A stretch of DNA of 64,000 nt, taken from Ulota crispa. Its lineage: Eukaryota > Streptophyta > Bryopsida > Orthotrichales > Orthotrichaceae. The stretch lies in assembly GCA_963920765.1 (NCBI GenBank), contig OY987247.1, forward strand, positions 1,054,001 to 1,118,000. The letters run 5' to 3'. This document shows positions 10,295-23,377 of the stretch, piece after piece; positions within the stretch are counted from its first letter, which is position 1; the number at the start of each line of letters is the position of its first letter. The translations under genes were made by a program, and so were the position numbers. Under the pieces are notes generated by a model. It did no database searches, was not told the DNA's origin, and was given only the letters and a program-made list of their open reading frames with translations.

Positions 10295-13200
10295 ATGGGA
10301 AATTCTCTGAGTTGCACCGGACCTGCCAGTGTGCGGTATGCAGTGTACTCTCGCTCTCGTAAGGACAAGAGCCTTGGTTCGTCACATAACGGAGGCAGTA
10401 CTAAAGCAGGCAGCAAAGGCGGCAGCGGAGGTGGTAGCACTAAATCAGATAGCGAAGGCAGCAGCAGAGGCGACCTGAAAAAAAGCAGAAAAGAAGCTGC
10501 CAAGAAGAGGACGGGGTTTACGTTTACTGATGTGACCGAGCTTGATGAGATTTTGGACGAAATTGAGCTGGTTAGTATGAGTTTCTGTGTTTTTTTGGAT
10601 TTTTGCTTCCAATTGTTCTTATTGTTAAACACTTTTTAAGTATCGGTCTCCTCAATCAAGCTTGATTCTTTACAGATGCTGTAATAGAATGTTAACAACA
10701 TACTGTAGCGGATGCTGTGCTTTTCTATGCTCAACGCCCTTGCTTTTTGTCAAAGCTAGAGTTGCAAGCTCTACTGCAGTGATGGATTTTGGAATCAGAT
10801 TACTTAGGGTTATTGGAAAACTGAAAAAGCCGTGCCATTCCGTTCTCCGATTTCTAGCTCAGCAATCCTTTGAACGCTTTTTTGCGTGGTCCAATTTTGA
10901 GAACGTACACACAGTTCGAGAACAGAGTCCTTCAAGTACAAAATTGAAACAGTGCAGTCTACTTAGGCAACCAGTTTCCAAAATAGAATAAAGCGGACGA
11001 TTTTGTTTTCAATACTTGTAAGTGCGCCTGCAGCTTCAGAACAGAGTTGATCGAAACAGAATTGAAAAAATGCAATCTATAGCAATAAAAATTACTACCA
11101 AAAATGGAATTCAACTGAAGGTTTTGTTTTTCTAGTAACCTCGAGAGTAGTTCTTGTGTTAAGAGTCTAGAACAAGAATGCTCCCTCGGTCGGCTGTAGC
11201 TCTGGGCCCAAGATTTTTTGTTTCTTTAATTTACTTCTACAAATACTTCATATAGTTCTTCACTTTTTTCAGGCGAAATCTGGATTTACGGTTGTTCTAA
11301 TTCACGGCCTACACCACAGTAATAACGTTCCTTCACTACCTCCCCGTTTTCTCACATATTTATAATCGCTCTAGCGAAGTTGTGGAAAACAAGGTGTGAA
11401 TGGAATCTCTGTGAAGCTAGCTTAGATCGTTTTCCACTCCTTTGAAGCATGACAAGTGTGAAACATCAGAGTCGATGTAGAATTACACTATTTTTTCACA
11501 CTAGATTTGCCTGGAGGATAGTTTTAGAAAATAGTGAGTTTTCAACGTCTTCTCTCATCAGCTTGATTTTTATTTTTATTTTTCTTTATTTTTGAAAATT
11601 TATGTTGACTTTGTTCACAATTGTTCAAACTTGCTATAAAGTCCATTGCTGATATGTGAGAGTGCATTCACAGGCTCTAAGCGATGTATTGGAGAGCCGG
11701 ACTATCGAGAGAAAGACATCAGCATCTCTTCAGAGTAATCTCAATGATGTGGGGACTATGATGGACTCGGTGAGCTCAAGGTGTCAACAAGCTCAGTCGC
11801 AGGTAATACCGACTCTGGACGCTTGTCTTTTGGTCTGGGCAGTTTGTACCGTTATTCTAATATTGGATATTCCTTCAAGGAAAGTGGTTTGTATAAGATA
11901 TCTGTTTGTTGTCTATTACCTCGCATTACGTTTCTGATTCTTCAGTGTTTAAATGATTTCTTAATGGATGACAGCCTATTTCTGATTTGTGCTATAGAGG
12001 ATCTAAAGAAGGAAATGTCACAACTTTTAGGTTTCTTCCCGGCAAATTTTTTAGAGACCATGCAAATGAATCCCAACTTCAGTGTGCTCTTTAAAGACCT
12101 TCATAAATCACAATCCTGCTGTTCAAAATTCTTGTGGAATTGATTTGATGCATTTCCAATGTCGTTCTGAATGCTTATTACGTTTGATACCAAGGAAATG
12201 TATCTGATCAATAGTAAGATGTGATTTCAGTGCGTTTTTAACGTTGTTTTTGGACTGACCTTGTTAAGAGTTACTTTGATATAAATACTACATGATTTTT
12301 CTAATTCTTATCATTTTCTTCTTGGTTCAATGCATTTCCAATGTTATGTGAATGCAATTTTGGAAATGAAATTTGATTGGCATTGGAATGACATTGGAAA
12401 TGCATTAAACCAACTCCTAGGGGGTTTTGGGATGAGTACAAAGTAGAGATGTTAGGGTTTGTGAAACAGATGAAACAACAACTGCTTGTCCATGCCGGTC
12501 ATACAAACATGGGTCAAACCCGAACCTTGAAGAGAAAAAATGGTCCCTTGGGGATTGATCTCAAGGACGTTCAATTTTTATAAAAAACTAGGGTCCTCCA
12601 TACCAGGATAGAACTTTGTCACAGTCAACACACTCTAGAAGACCCGCACCCTCTAGCTAGTAACCTAGGTTCGGGGACTCCTCTATGCTACTATTGCTCC
12701 TTTGATATTATCTGAATTCATATCATGCCTAGGTTTTCTTGAAACCACATGCTCAAGAGTTACATGCCATGGCTCTCTTCGAATGTTGCAAGCTGTCTCT
12801 GTTCTTGGACGAGAGAGCTGGGATTAAAGCAACGATTCACCTTTTTATGTCCGATAACTGACTCGCTGCTCTGTAACTCAACTAGTTATTTAGTATGTAT
12901 TCTCTGTTTTCATATGAGTAGTCTGGAGCATTCAGCCAAAAAATTTATAGGATTTGGTTTTCGTGACTGCGTTGCTAGGTCGACAACGCAAAGGTCATTG
13001 CCACTGCTTCTGTGAAAGTGGTATGCGATCTTTTGGACTGCGCCAAGAATCTGACGTGGGCAGGGACAGCTCTGGCGATGGTGGCGTTTTTGCTGAGGCG
13101 CATCGACAAAGCCAACCAAAACAACGAAACCTGCTTCACCCTGTTCAAGTCCATGCGCGGCCTGGCCAAGCACATACGTGAACTCCTGCCGGAGCTTCCT

Positions 13201-16200
13201 GAGCATGATGAGAAGTTACGTGATGCAACCGTTCTTATCGCCAAAGGAGTAGCACTGTGCACCGCCCATTCGCGACGAGGCGCCCTCAGCAAGTACTACT
13301 CAATCCTCCTCCCTGTGCTTTTTGTGCAAATTTTAGTACTGACATCACCAGAGTCCATCAATAGTGAATTTCCTGTAGGGAGGGAATCTGTATGCATTTC
13401 CCTGTAAGTCTCACATTTCCCTACAAATCTCAGCATCACTTGTTAAACTTTCCATTTAAGCACATTTAAGCGTAGGATTTGAATAGATGTCATGTATTTT
13501 GCGGAGTGGTGGGAAAACTGGGACTTAGAAGGAATTGCATATGAGACCCTTGTGCATGTTAAGGGTTGCCCTAGACGAAAGAAAGAAGCCTAAAATTTGA
13601 ACCGACATCATATGCAAGTAGCATTGCGAACCAGCTCGAAACATTTTGTTGTTTATGACGTTTTAGGCTGAGAGAGGTAGCTTAAAGCCTTGCTATCTCA
13701 AAATATTGCATGAGTTCAGGGAACAAGTTTATATGTTGAACCAACATAATGTGCAACTAGTAGTGAGATAACTAACTTAAGTTGATCTATTGCTTTTATG
13801 ATGTATTTGAGATAACGAGTGTCTAATCCAACTTAATGAGCTCTCGTGACCCCTTGTTAGCCAATAGGAGACATGCAAGCACCATCTCTTCACGCTCATT
13901 CTTATTATTACTTTCACGCTCGTTCTTATTGTTACTTGGGCCAGTGTAAAGTTGACATAGGCATCAATCAAGGCTGAATAAGAAATGACTTTTACACTGA
14001 TCAAGGTGGAGGATTTTTATTATTGTTTTCTTTTTTAATCTGTGCGATCTGAATTGACCTTAATTCTCAACGTTGGCCTAGGCTATGAGTTACTGCACCC
14101 GCTAATAAAACTACGTCTTATATTTGAAAATCTTGTGAGTACAGGTTTGGCTTTGCTGATACAACCATGAGCGACTTACAGCAGCTCTGCATTGAAATCA
14201 GCAATATCTATCCTGATCTCAATCTGGCAATTGCGGTGATTGTTCATAAAAATCAAAAGGCGCTGATGAGGCAAATAAGCCAACCATTGTCACCCTTCAC
14301 GCCTGCCTATCCAAGCAACAAAGGTATGTCATATTACATGACTTCAACAAATGTAGAAAGTGCATGAGACATGTGTGGTCACAGCAATAGTAACATGCTG
14401 GGTCCTATTTGAAAGAATGAAATTCCTATGCAGTGTTATGACGTGTGATTATAGATATAGTGGCATTCTGCGTTTGTGAAATATAATTTTTCAGTTTTGA
14501 GTTCCTGAGGGTTACCTGCAGCCTTTTCTAATCGCATTGATTTGGGGAACAGATTAGTCTTAGATGCACTGTGATATATGTGTCCACAACTTGATATGTG
14601 AATATTGTCTAATAGCATCTTTTACACAAAATGATAAATTCTTAGGATGGGTAGAGGGCTTGTAAGTGCAAGGTGTATAATTGGAGAGGATTGATTCTAC
14701 AATGAGAGTTTTTGAAGCAGCAATTGTGATTTCAAGGATAATGTCAAGGATTGTACTAGGGGTTATACAAAGTTCATACAAAAAGAGACTTATATGAAAT
14801 TCGTACCCTCCAAATTGGGGCAGAAGGCACTAGAGAATTGTCACTTGTTTTGAGGCATCCACATCCAATTGACATTTTATTGTTATGTAGTCCCTTAAAA
14901 ATTATTTGCCTAAAACATACTCCATTTAAACATGAGAGTTTACCGTCCATTCAGGTATTCCTATAATTAACACTGAGAACATGTTGTTTATTTATTTGGT
15001 GTCCAAAATATAGAAGCTAAAAGAATTTGAAATCTTCTTTCCATTCCCAATAAGATCCAACAACAAATAATTTAATGAAAGTAATTATGCTTAAATACTT
15101 ATTCAAATGCTATTAGGTGTAATCTCCTTACGTGAGGTGTGGTTTACTAAACCGCCTAAACTCTAAAAGTGCCTCGGACATAGGAATACATACTAGAGTT
15201 TTTATTATTTGGATAGTGAACATTTTAGGACAGGGTTGCTTTAGAGCACCGTGCCTTTAAGTTTCATAACTAATTCAATTAGATTCTAGAAAAGCATGAA
15301 AAGAACTGGATCAGATGCAACCTCTTTTCATTTATCTTTTCTAAGAAACTTGATTTAAACATGCTTCAATATTTGCTATCAGTGTAATAGCTTCCTGATG
15401 GGTTTCTCTTTCTCTTTATTTCCCTAATGACACAGTCTACAAAGAGGTTCACTAATATTTCTTATTGGAATCCGGAGTTGCCAGAAAATAAAACCGAAAA
15501 GTTGGCGCTAGTGGAGAAGGACGCTTTATGAGCACCCTTACTTTAGGATGACCAACCACGCCATTGAATATCTCACCTTCTGGGTTTTCTGAGGAGAGGG
15601 GCTGGATTCTGAGAATCTTCTTTGGTTTCTAGAATTCTTTTGTTGAGCCTCTCCCCTTGTCACTGGAAAAAAAAGACCAACTTGTGTGTAGGGGCGTCAA
15701 AGTTCTTTTCTGATTTTCTTTATTGATGTGACAAGTGTATTACCCAAGAGTTCTAAATCTAGCAGAAGTTTCAAGTCTGACGCCTACTGCTGCTGTAGCT
15801 CCCATCTTCTTTTTTTTCTAGGTGATCCTTATCATGACTCCCCTCGTTTGGTTGTGCGATACCTCCAGTGGGGCTTGACGCTCGGGTGGAGGAGGTCATA
15901 GAGAAACTGCAGCTGGAAGACGGTAACCCTCGAGCGGTGGTCCTGCACGGCCTGCCCGGGATCGGCAAGTCCACCCTCGGGGACGCCGTCTACGCACGCC
16001 TGAGCTTCCCAGGCCGGACGCATTGCAAAGTGGAAGTGGGGGAGAATCCGTCCTCGAAGAAGATCTGTGGCCTGCAGGCCAGCATTCTGGAGAGGCTCTC
16101 CGGGGAAAAGCTGCGGTTCGGGTACCCACTGGAAGGCAGTCAGAGACTGAGCAAGTATTTGGAAGAATGCCGGGAGGCTGTGTTGCTGTACATTGACAAT

Positions 16201-19200
16201 GTGCTCAATCCCAGTGATCTCAAGTACTTGCTGCCCGAGGAGCTTTGTCTCCCTCCCAAGAGCCGTGTGCTTGTCACTTCCCGTGTTGCCAACCTGTGCA
16301 GTGAGTTGCATGACCGGGGCTTGGTCGGGGAGTTGTATGAAGTGGAGGAGCTGGACGTCGCCCAGGCGAAGAGAATGTTTTGCTTGCTGGTCTTCGACAG
16401 CGAAGAGCCTCCTTTGGACAAGCAACTGCAGGCAGGGTCTCCAAAAACTGCATCCTTCATTTAAGTATTCCATGCTTGCTTTGCGTCGTTTAAGACTTTT
16501 TGTCTTGGATTTTGTTTTTAGGGTCCACTTTTGGAGCTATCAATTGACTGGAAGTATACATACAAACATTGAAAAATGCTAAACACGGTTCAAATAGAAA
16601 TAAGAGCAGTTTTGTTCAGGGTTTCCGGTAACTATGACTGCAGGTGAACCAGGTGTTGAAAGCGTGTGGGGGGATGCCACTAGCGCTGGAGTTGGTGGGC
16701 AAGTATTTGAAGAAACGGAACCGAGACTCGGCATGGAAATACACGTTGGAGGCGCTGCAAAGCTCGGATCCATTGACGGGCACCAAGGACATGAGCAGCT
16801 ACTTAGGCAAGCTGGAGTCCATGTATGAGCAGCTGTCGAGGTCGCTGCAGCGGGCGTTTCTGGACATCATCACGTACTACCTCGACCTGCCATGGGACAT
16901 GGTGGAGCATGTGATCGGAGCAGAGCGGCTGCTGGCTCTGGAGGAGCTGGCGTTTGTGAAGAAGAAGCGCTCATTGGACGTGGACGACATTGCCCGCGTG
17001 CATGTTCATGATCTCTTGGTTTCCTTGGGTCGGAAACTGGAGCCCGGGCTGCGGATCTCATCCGCTGGGGAGGACCAGTTGCCTCCATTTTTGAAGAGTG
17101 AAAATGGGGTATGCTACTTGCTTCCATAGCGTCATTCTTGCTGAGCTGTCGGAACACCCCCCTTAAAAGGAAATGCTGTTTCATCAAGAATTGAACATGA
17201 TAGTAACATTTGACAATAGCAACATCTGAATATGGTAATTTACACGTTCTTTTCCATGCACTTACTGTGGGTTAAATCAATTATAACAAGTCTTTTTACT
17301 TTTAGGTGAAAGTTGGAAATAAGAGTACCATTATAAACTAATCTGAAACAAACTGGGTTAGTACAAGGTCAACAGTCTTTTGGTACACCAAAAGATTTTT
17401 ATTGTTATTAGTAAAAAGCTACACAAATAAGTCGTTGAACATGATGACTGTCAGTTCCAGCGAAGTCCATGTTGTTTTAATGGGGTCTTGTACTTATGCC
17501 TTAGAACGGTGTTTATGGCTCAGTCCAAGTTGACATGCAGTTGGAAGCATCGAAGTCCATTAGTATTAGCTGAGTTCTTACTTGGGAAACCGGTCAACTA
17601 GCCTGGAGTTGACTGACAGAGCTGGAATTTTTCTACATGACCAGGAGAAAAAAGCAATCGAAGGCCTGAGCTTGCGTAACTGCAAGGAAGAGTTGCCGGC
17701 CGAGTCGCTTGACATTCTGTCCACGTCCTTGCGAATCCTGATCCTCCAGCAGAACGTAGTAGGGCAGTGCCAAAAAGTGCCGGCACATCTGCAATTGTTC
17801 GTCACGCAAGGATCCATGCCGTTCAAGCACATCGAGCAGATGACTGAACTGGCCGTTTTGAAGTTGTGCGAAGTTGACATGGACTTTGATTTCGTTCAGG
17901 TTTGAACTTCTACTTGAACTGGGGATTTTTTTAGTCATTAAGGTAGAGGATACTATTTTTTTCACTTTAAGCATTTAAATCAAATCTGTACACCAGAAGA
18001 AAAACGTGTTGTAAACATGGTCCACAATATCTGAAAATGTCCATAATGTCTGTAATCGAGACATTTAACAAACTAAGCGATTAGGAGACTAGGCGTTTAA
18101 GAAATGTTTTTCTACAGGTGGTAAGAGCGTGATATCATTAGGAGATCTCTATATAAAAGAGATCACTTTGACTATAACTGAAGGCCAACCCTAATGTATT
18201 GGAAGATATGAGGTGAATGTCAAAACTTGAAAATTACTGAATTTTTTCTCTTGTTCTTTGATGCAGTTCCCGGATGCTCTCAAATCTCTGATTATCAACG
18301 ACTGCCAATCGCTGAAGGAGCTTCCCGAATGGCTCATCGATCTCGAAATGCTGGCCACTCTCGATCTGAACTCATGCGAGAATCTGCAGAGACTGCCGGA
18401 AGGATTCGGACAGCTGGTGGCGCTGGAGTCCCTGGAGCTTCAAGATTGCCGAATTTTAGAAGAGCTCCCCGGGGATCTCATAAACCTGACAGCTCTGCAA
18501 CGGCTCAATTTGGGCGGCTGTAAAAACTTGACGTCTCTGCCAGGGAGCTTCGGCCAGCTGACCATGCTGCAGCGGTTGATGCTGTGGCGGTGTGGTCGCC
18601 TGGCCTCCCTGCCTGAGGACTTCGGCAACTTGCAGTCCCTGCAGGAGCTCAGCATGTCGTTGTGCGAGAAGCTGGAAGCACTTCCGGCCAACTTCGGCCA
18701 TTTGTCTAGACTTCAGTCACTGGAACTTCGGTTCTGCAGGAAGCTCGACGCATTGCCTGACGATTTTGTCCACCTGCTTGCACTCCAGCGGTTGGATTTA
18801 ACCGGCTGTGAATTACTGGACAGGTTGCCGGACGGGTTTGGCCAACTGACGGCACTCCGGGAGCTCCATTTGGATGAATGCGAACGCTTGGTGACACTCC
18901 CGGTCGGCTTCGGAGGCCTTCTTGCATTGCATACTCTGTCGCTCAGTGGTGCGTTTTTCGATATACTCCTCCAAAATTTGCACGTGTGATGTGATATCCT
19001 GAAAAAAATTGGCCTTTTTTTAACTTCTTGGTTTCAAGTTATTGGCTTTTTACGGAATTTATTTTACGGGTTCAAGATATATTTGCCGTTCATTTGAGAT
19101 GTCACAACATGCTTAACCAAAGTGAAAACGTCCCTGTTTTAAAATGATACGAAGACAAATACACCTACTCTTACTTTGCTTTATCACAACCTAAACCTAA

Positions 19201-20561
19201 AAGGCAGATGCTTGGAATGGATCTTAGAGCATAGCTTGACACACACCGAGTTCTCATAGTAGATACCTTGTGCTCATATACATTTCATTTGCCTGCAAGT
19301 TTTATGTGGTATATTATCTCTTACTTTTTGTTTTGAGGTGATACGATATGAACAATTGTCATAATTATCTTTACAAAAGTGAGACTTGCATAGGAACATG
19401 CTATGCGACCCCTATGACATTTTTTAGTCTATTTGTTGCTCTAAAGCAACAAACATTCTTATTATCATGCATGTAACGATTCCACCCTCAATTACCATCT
19501 ATATACTTACATTTATATTAAGGGAAAATTTCATGGATACCCCTGAAGTTTGCAGTATTTTCATAGATACCCCTGCTTTTTCAGAAATTTCACAATTACC
19601 CTCGGACCAAAAAATTTAGACGTTTGTTTTGTTGTGCATGTCACTTTCCTTCTTCCTTTGTGCGGAGGTTGCTTCTTTTTGTTTCATTATATTCCCTTCT
19701 TCAACATTGGTCATGAACATGAAGAAAGTACGAGCACAACAAATAAATGCCTGAAAATTTTGGTCCAAGGGTATTTGTGAAATTTCTGAAAAAGCAGAGG
19801 TATCTATGAAAATATTGCAAACTTCAAGGGTATCCATGAAATTTTCCCTTGTATTAATATGTGGGCCACGAGTACATAATGGTAAAGTTAACCCTTGAAG
19901 GGCCCTTGGGTTTTGTAGATACAGTATCAAATACAGTCGCAACCACTACTCAGAAGTTTGAATTAGCTGGAAATTAAGTGTTACAACCTTACATATTGAA
20001 GGGTTGTATGATGATGGGTGCATAAAAAAATTGGAAAGCCCTCATAGCAGCTCAAATACGTCTGTATACACGACCGTACATCCGCAAAGGGCTTTCGGGA
20101 CGTTCAGGGGTTAAGGTCAGTCCGGTTTACTCCGTGGTGCGTCATGGTTGTGGTAGCCAATTATGTGTCAAAAAATGACCCCAGTTGTATTGTATTGATA
20201 AAGAATGTTATATTGATGGGCAAAAACTGTGTGAATCACTTCCCTTGCAGATTGCTGGAGCTTGACCGAGCTTTCGGACGATTTTGGATGCTTGGGGTCT
20301 CTGCTGATGCTCAAACTGACAAGCTGTGCCAGCCTGAGGTCACTGCCGGAGAGCTTCAAGCAACTCGGGGCTCTCAAGTCGCTGGATGTTGCTGGGGCCA
20401 GTGATGAGGTGGTCACGTCCGTGGGGGAGCTGGTGAGCTCAAGCTGCAACATCAATTTTGTACCAGAGCCCAGTAGTGTGAGATGGCGCTCTGAGTCCGA
20501 GGACAGGACTTGGGAAATGTACTTGTCATTGGACATGGTTACCGGGGAGCCGTGCCCATGA
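10295..20561 (+). CDS. NB-ARC-LRR immune receptor (NLR), nine exons
   Basis: An intracellular immune sensor. My exon model is 10295-10570, 11674-11802, 12979-13292, 14145-14323, 15869-16431, 16644-17108, 17570-17899, 18267-18948, 20251-20561; all phases agree, giving 1082 aa. Residues 1-7 (MGNSLSC) look like an N-myristoylation plus palmitoylation signal, followed by a Gly/Ser/Lys-rich stretch to about 70. Residues 93-299 are predicted helical, reminiscent of the four-helix (CC/RPW8/MLKL-like) N-terminal domains. The NB-ARC has P-loop GLPGIGKST 327-335, kinase-2 LLYIDNV 405-411, RNBS-B KSRVLVTSRV 430-439, GLPL-type CGGMPLAL 495-502 and an MHD-like VHD at 608-610. About ten 24-residue LRRs of the form LxxLxLxxCxxLxxLPxxFGxL span roughly 755-1030. 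Intron 5 needs a GC donor. The class is certain; exact exon edges and the first two exons are less so. Confidence 0.88.
12324..12412. repeat. short palindrome in NLR intron 2
   Basis: GGTTCAATGCATTTCCAATG at the left is answered by CATTGGAAATGCATTAAACC at the right, an 89-bp hairpin. A related single arm occurs near 12146. It is probably a tiny MITE relic. Confidence 0.6.
19521..19849. mobile_element. fold-back MITE family A, copy 2 (inside NLR intron 8)
   Basis: Starts GGGAAAATTTCATGGATACC and ends with the complement. The flanking 9-mers TTATATTAA (left) and TTGTATTAA (right) match at eight of nine positions, consistent with a Mutator-type 9-bp target duplication. It sits in the 1.3-kb intron before the last NLR exon. 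Confidence 0.85.
19889..20114. mobile_element. possible short TTAA-bounded element in NLR intron 8
   Basis: Left TTAACCCTTGAAGGGCCC and right CGTTCAGGGGTTAA form short, imperfect inverted ends with TTAA at both edges. At 226 bp it would be a deletion derivative of the TTAA family. The inverted ends are weak, so this is tentative. Confidence 0.4.
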
Positions 20562-21018
20562 CCACCCTTTCTCTCTACAACTCCTGAATCCTCTCTTGTT
20601 GTTGCTATTGCCAGTAGTTGCCACATGGCGTGTTGCGATTGGAAAAGAAGAGTTTAGACTCAGAGTCATAATCCCATTCCTTTTCTTACTCTTAGAGTGT
20701 TGAAGATCTTTTAACTATCCTAATGTATGTAATGTACTGGTGCATTTTTAGTTGGAAAAGATCCTAATGTAGTGTAGAGGTTACTGGAGAGCCGTGCCCA
20801 TGACCACCCTTGCTCTCCACAAGCCCGGAACCCTCTCCTGTTGTTATTGCCAGTGGTTGCCACATGGCGTATTGTGGTTGGAAAAGAAGAGTTTAGAGTC
20901 ATAATCTCATTCCCTTCCATACTCTTAGAGTGCTGAAGCTCTTTTTAACTATCCTAATATATGTAGTGTAGAGGTGCATTTATAGGTGGAAAAGATCCTA
21001 ATGTAGTGTAGAGGTTCA
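20538..21018. repeat. 242-bp tandem duplication over the NLR 3' end
   Basis: Unit 1 (20538-20779) begins at the last codons, GTTACCGGGGAGCCGTGCCC, includes the TGA, and runs into the 3' UTR. Unit 2 (from 20780) begins GTTACTGGAGAGCCGTGCCC and repeats the rest, including the GCCACATGGCGT and GGAAAAGAAGAGTTTAGA tracts. The second copy is entirely downstream of the stop codon. Confidence 0.8.
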
Positions 21019-23135
21019 TTTACAGTCGGAAAAGAGGAGAGTGTAGAGTAATGATCCCCATTTTTTTTCATGTTTTTAAAGCGTTGTAGATCTTTAATGA
21101 TTCTAATGTAGTCAAGAAGAATCGGTTATGTTTGATAAATGTCCTAGGCCTCTTGGCTTTGATTGGGTATTTAGTACTCTCTTTGTCTAGTGATGTTTGT
21201 ATCATATAATGAAAAAGCACACGATTAATTTATCGTTTTAGAAGAGTTGAAAATTGGGATTTTGCAATTCACACTGTACCTTGAGTTCCACTTTCTGTTT
21301 CACTTAGAAATTAATTTAAGTAACTATATGTCCACAACAATTTTGGAAGTTTGGTGCCAAAAATTTATGAACTTTGCCTAAGAGTTTGGATGAACAAAAA
21401 ACAATCTCACTTTGGGCTCAATTTCTTCCAATTTTTTTGCTTAAAAAATTTAAGGATTTTTTTGGGTTCTTTTGCTGTTTAGCCCAATCAGGCTTTGAGT
21501 TTGCAATGGGATTTTGCAAAGTTGAGACACGGGACGTGATGTGGATTGCTCATAAGACTTTGCAACCTTTCATTTTGTAAACAAATTGGCAAGTATAGCC
21601 AGTAAAATGATATTCATTAATTCGAGAAAAAATGCAATTATGGAAGTTTTGGATGTTCTTGAAGGAGTATTTAGTAAATAATCATTCTAGAACTCAAAAA
21701 CTCAAAAGTCCCATAATTTCATTTTTTTCCAAATTAAGGAGTATTATGTTCAATTTTATATAGGCTTGTACACATTTGACTCTTCAATCCAAAATAACCC
21801 ACTGTCTACAAAAACATTATACATCCACATTAAAGTTTACTACTTTGGAAATGTTTTTTTCTTTAATTGTTAAATATTCAAAAAAAATCATTTACCACTT
21901 ATAAGGTTAATCAAGATAAATTGGCAATATTCATGTGCCAAAATGATGACACAATTGTCACAAAGGTCAAGTTTGAGTTCAAAAAATTAGGAATGGTAGA
22001 GGTTTTAACGTCATATCCATTAAATTGGGAAAACCAAATTCCCAAGTTGTACTTCACCTTAAACCCTTTTTTTTTCCTTAAACTGTTTAAACACCAAATT
22101 TGAAGGGATTAGATTTGGTCTGAGCCATTAAGATTTTGTCCCTTGCAAAGTCCTCCTCTAAGGTGAGGGTACGTGGACCAAAAAAAACGTTGCTGAAACC
22201 TTGAGCTCAGTTTAAGGTGATCACCTTAAACCTAGTTTATTCCCAAAATGGGCATTTCTTCCCAAATTAACAACTATGGTATTTTTTGAGTTTAAGGAAT
22301 TAGCTTTGAATTGTGCAAAAATAATAGCATGATGTCATTTAACCTCAATTGGCATCTTAAACTTGTTTCAAGCCAAACAGAGGACCAAAGTTATCAACCA
22401 TTTTTTAAGTTTATATGACCTTGTTAGATTGTGACAATGTGGTTACTTTGAGCACATTTTGGCCAAAAGACAAAACAAGTAGGCGTGTTGTCTAAATTGC
22501 ACAAACAAGCAGTTTGGTACTTTGGTCCAATGTTACTTTTTAAGATTTCTAACCTAAAAGGACAAGAAACAAATCACCTTTTATTGAAGTCAACAATGAG
22601 TTGATCACTACATAGAACCTGTGTCCAAATTGACACATAATTGACTAAATTTGGATGCGCATGACAAACGCGTATACAGACAAACAATTGGTCCAATGTG
22701 ACAACCATGATGGTGATTGAAATTTGGAAATCATGTAGTGAACTAGTGATCACAACATCCTTCTTTGTTGCATTCTTTGTTGCAATGAGTACAAATTGGT
22801 TTCTAATCACCCATGTACTTTTAGCATCTAACTTTTTTTCATTTCAACTACTCTAATTAGATTTTTCATCCACTAATAATTACCATCCCAAATCTTCATC
22901 ATCTTTTACTTTTTCATCCACTACAGATATTAAGACACGTGTCCAACTGTACATCTCCATGAGCTTTTACTTTATAAAACATGTATAACTACACAACTGC
23001 ATATATGGAGTAAGTTTTCTTTTATCATTTTTCTTGTGTTAATATTACGGTCTTCCGCATCACCAGATTTTCATTGTCGATAATTATGTCGTAGCTCAAA
23101 GATATTAGATCTCGTGTGCATGTTGATCTATCACG
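21019..23135. other. gene-free AT-rich stretch
   Basis: Long AT-rich sequence between the NLR and the decarboxylase locus. I found no recognisable coding region. The last few hundred bases probably hold the promoter and leader start of the decarboxylase gene. Confidence 0.45.
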
Positions 23136-23264
23136 ATGACGATCAACGGTGAGAATCAATACGAGAGTCCGCTAGGTTTCGTAGTGGAAGACCTTCGACC
23201 GCGAGGAGGAGCCGAGGAACTCCACTCTCTCGCTTGCTCCAACTGTTGCCGAGAGCCATCCTGA
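23136..23264 (+). CDS. conserved small uORF of S-adenosylmethionine decarboxylase
   Basis: A 42-codon leader frame. Its body reads YESPLGFVVEDLRPRGG and it ends SNCCREPS directly before TGA. Plant decarboxylase mRNAs carry a small uORF with the pattern YEAPLGYSIEDVRPxGG...YSNCxRKPS, also ending at the stop; the nascent peptide stalls ribosomes when polyamines are high and so represses the main frame. Placement 525 bp upstream of the decarboxylase ATG (probably with a leader intron between) agrees. An upstream ATG at 23120 opens an 11-codon frame overlapping this start, which may stand in for the usual tiny uORF, though the classic ATGA overlap is absent. The frame is intact with no internal stop. 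Confidence 0.88.
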   Translation: MTINGENQYESPLGFVVEDLRPRGGAEELHSLACSNCCREPS

Positions 23265-23377
23265 CATTCCTTCAACCGATTCTGGAGCAACTTCAAGCTT
23301 CTTCCATCAACTGAGATCCTCTTGTTCGACACTTTTTTGGATCGATCTGGTAGTTCTAGACACATAATGCACCAAAC

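Noticed and set aside
12910..13292. Minus-strand frames of 98 and 105 codons
   Set aside because: They are antisense to NLR exon 3, which joins its neighbours in phase.
15832..16473. 213-codon open frame on the minus strand
   Set aside because: It is antisense to the NB-ARC exon, whose P-loop, kinase-2 and RNBS-B motifs show the plus strand is coding.
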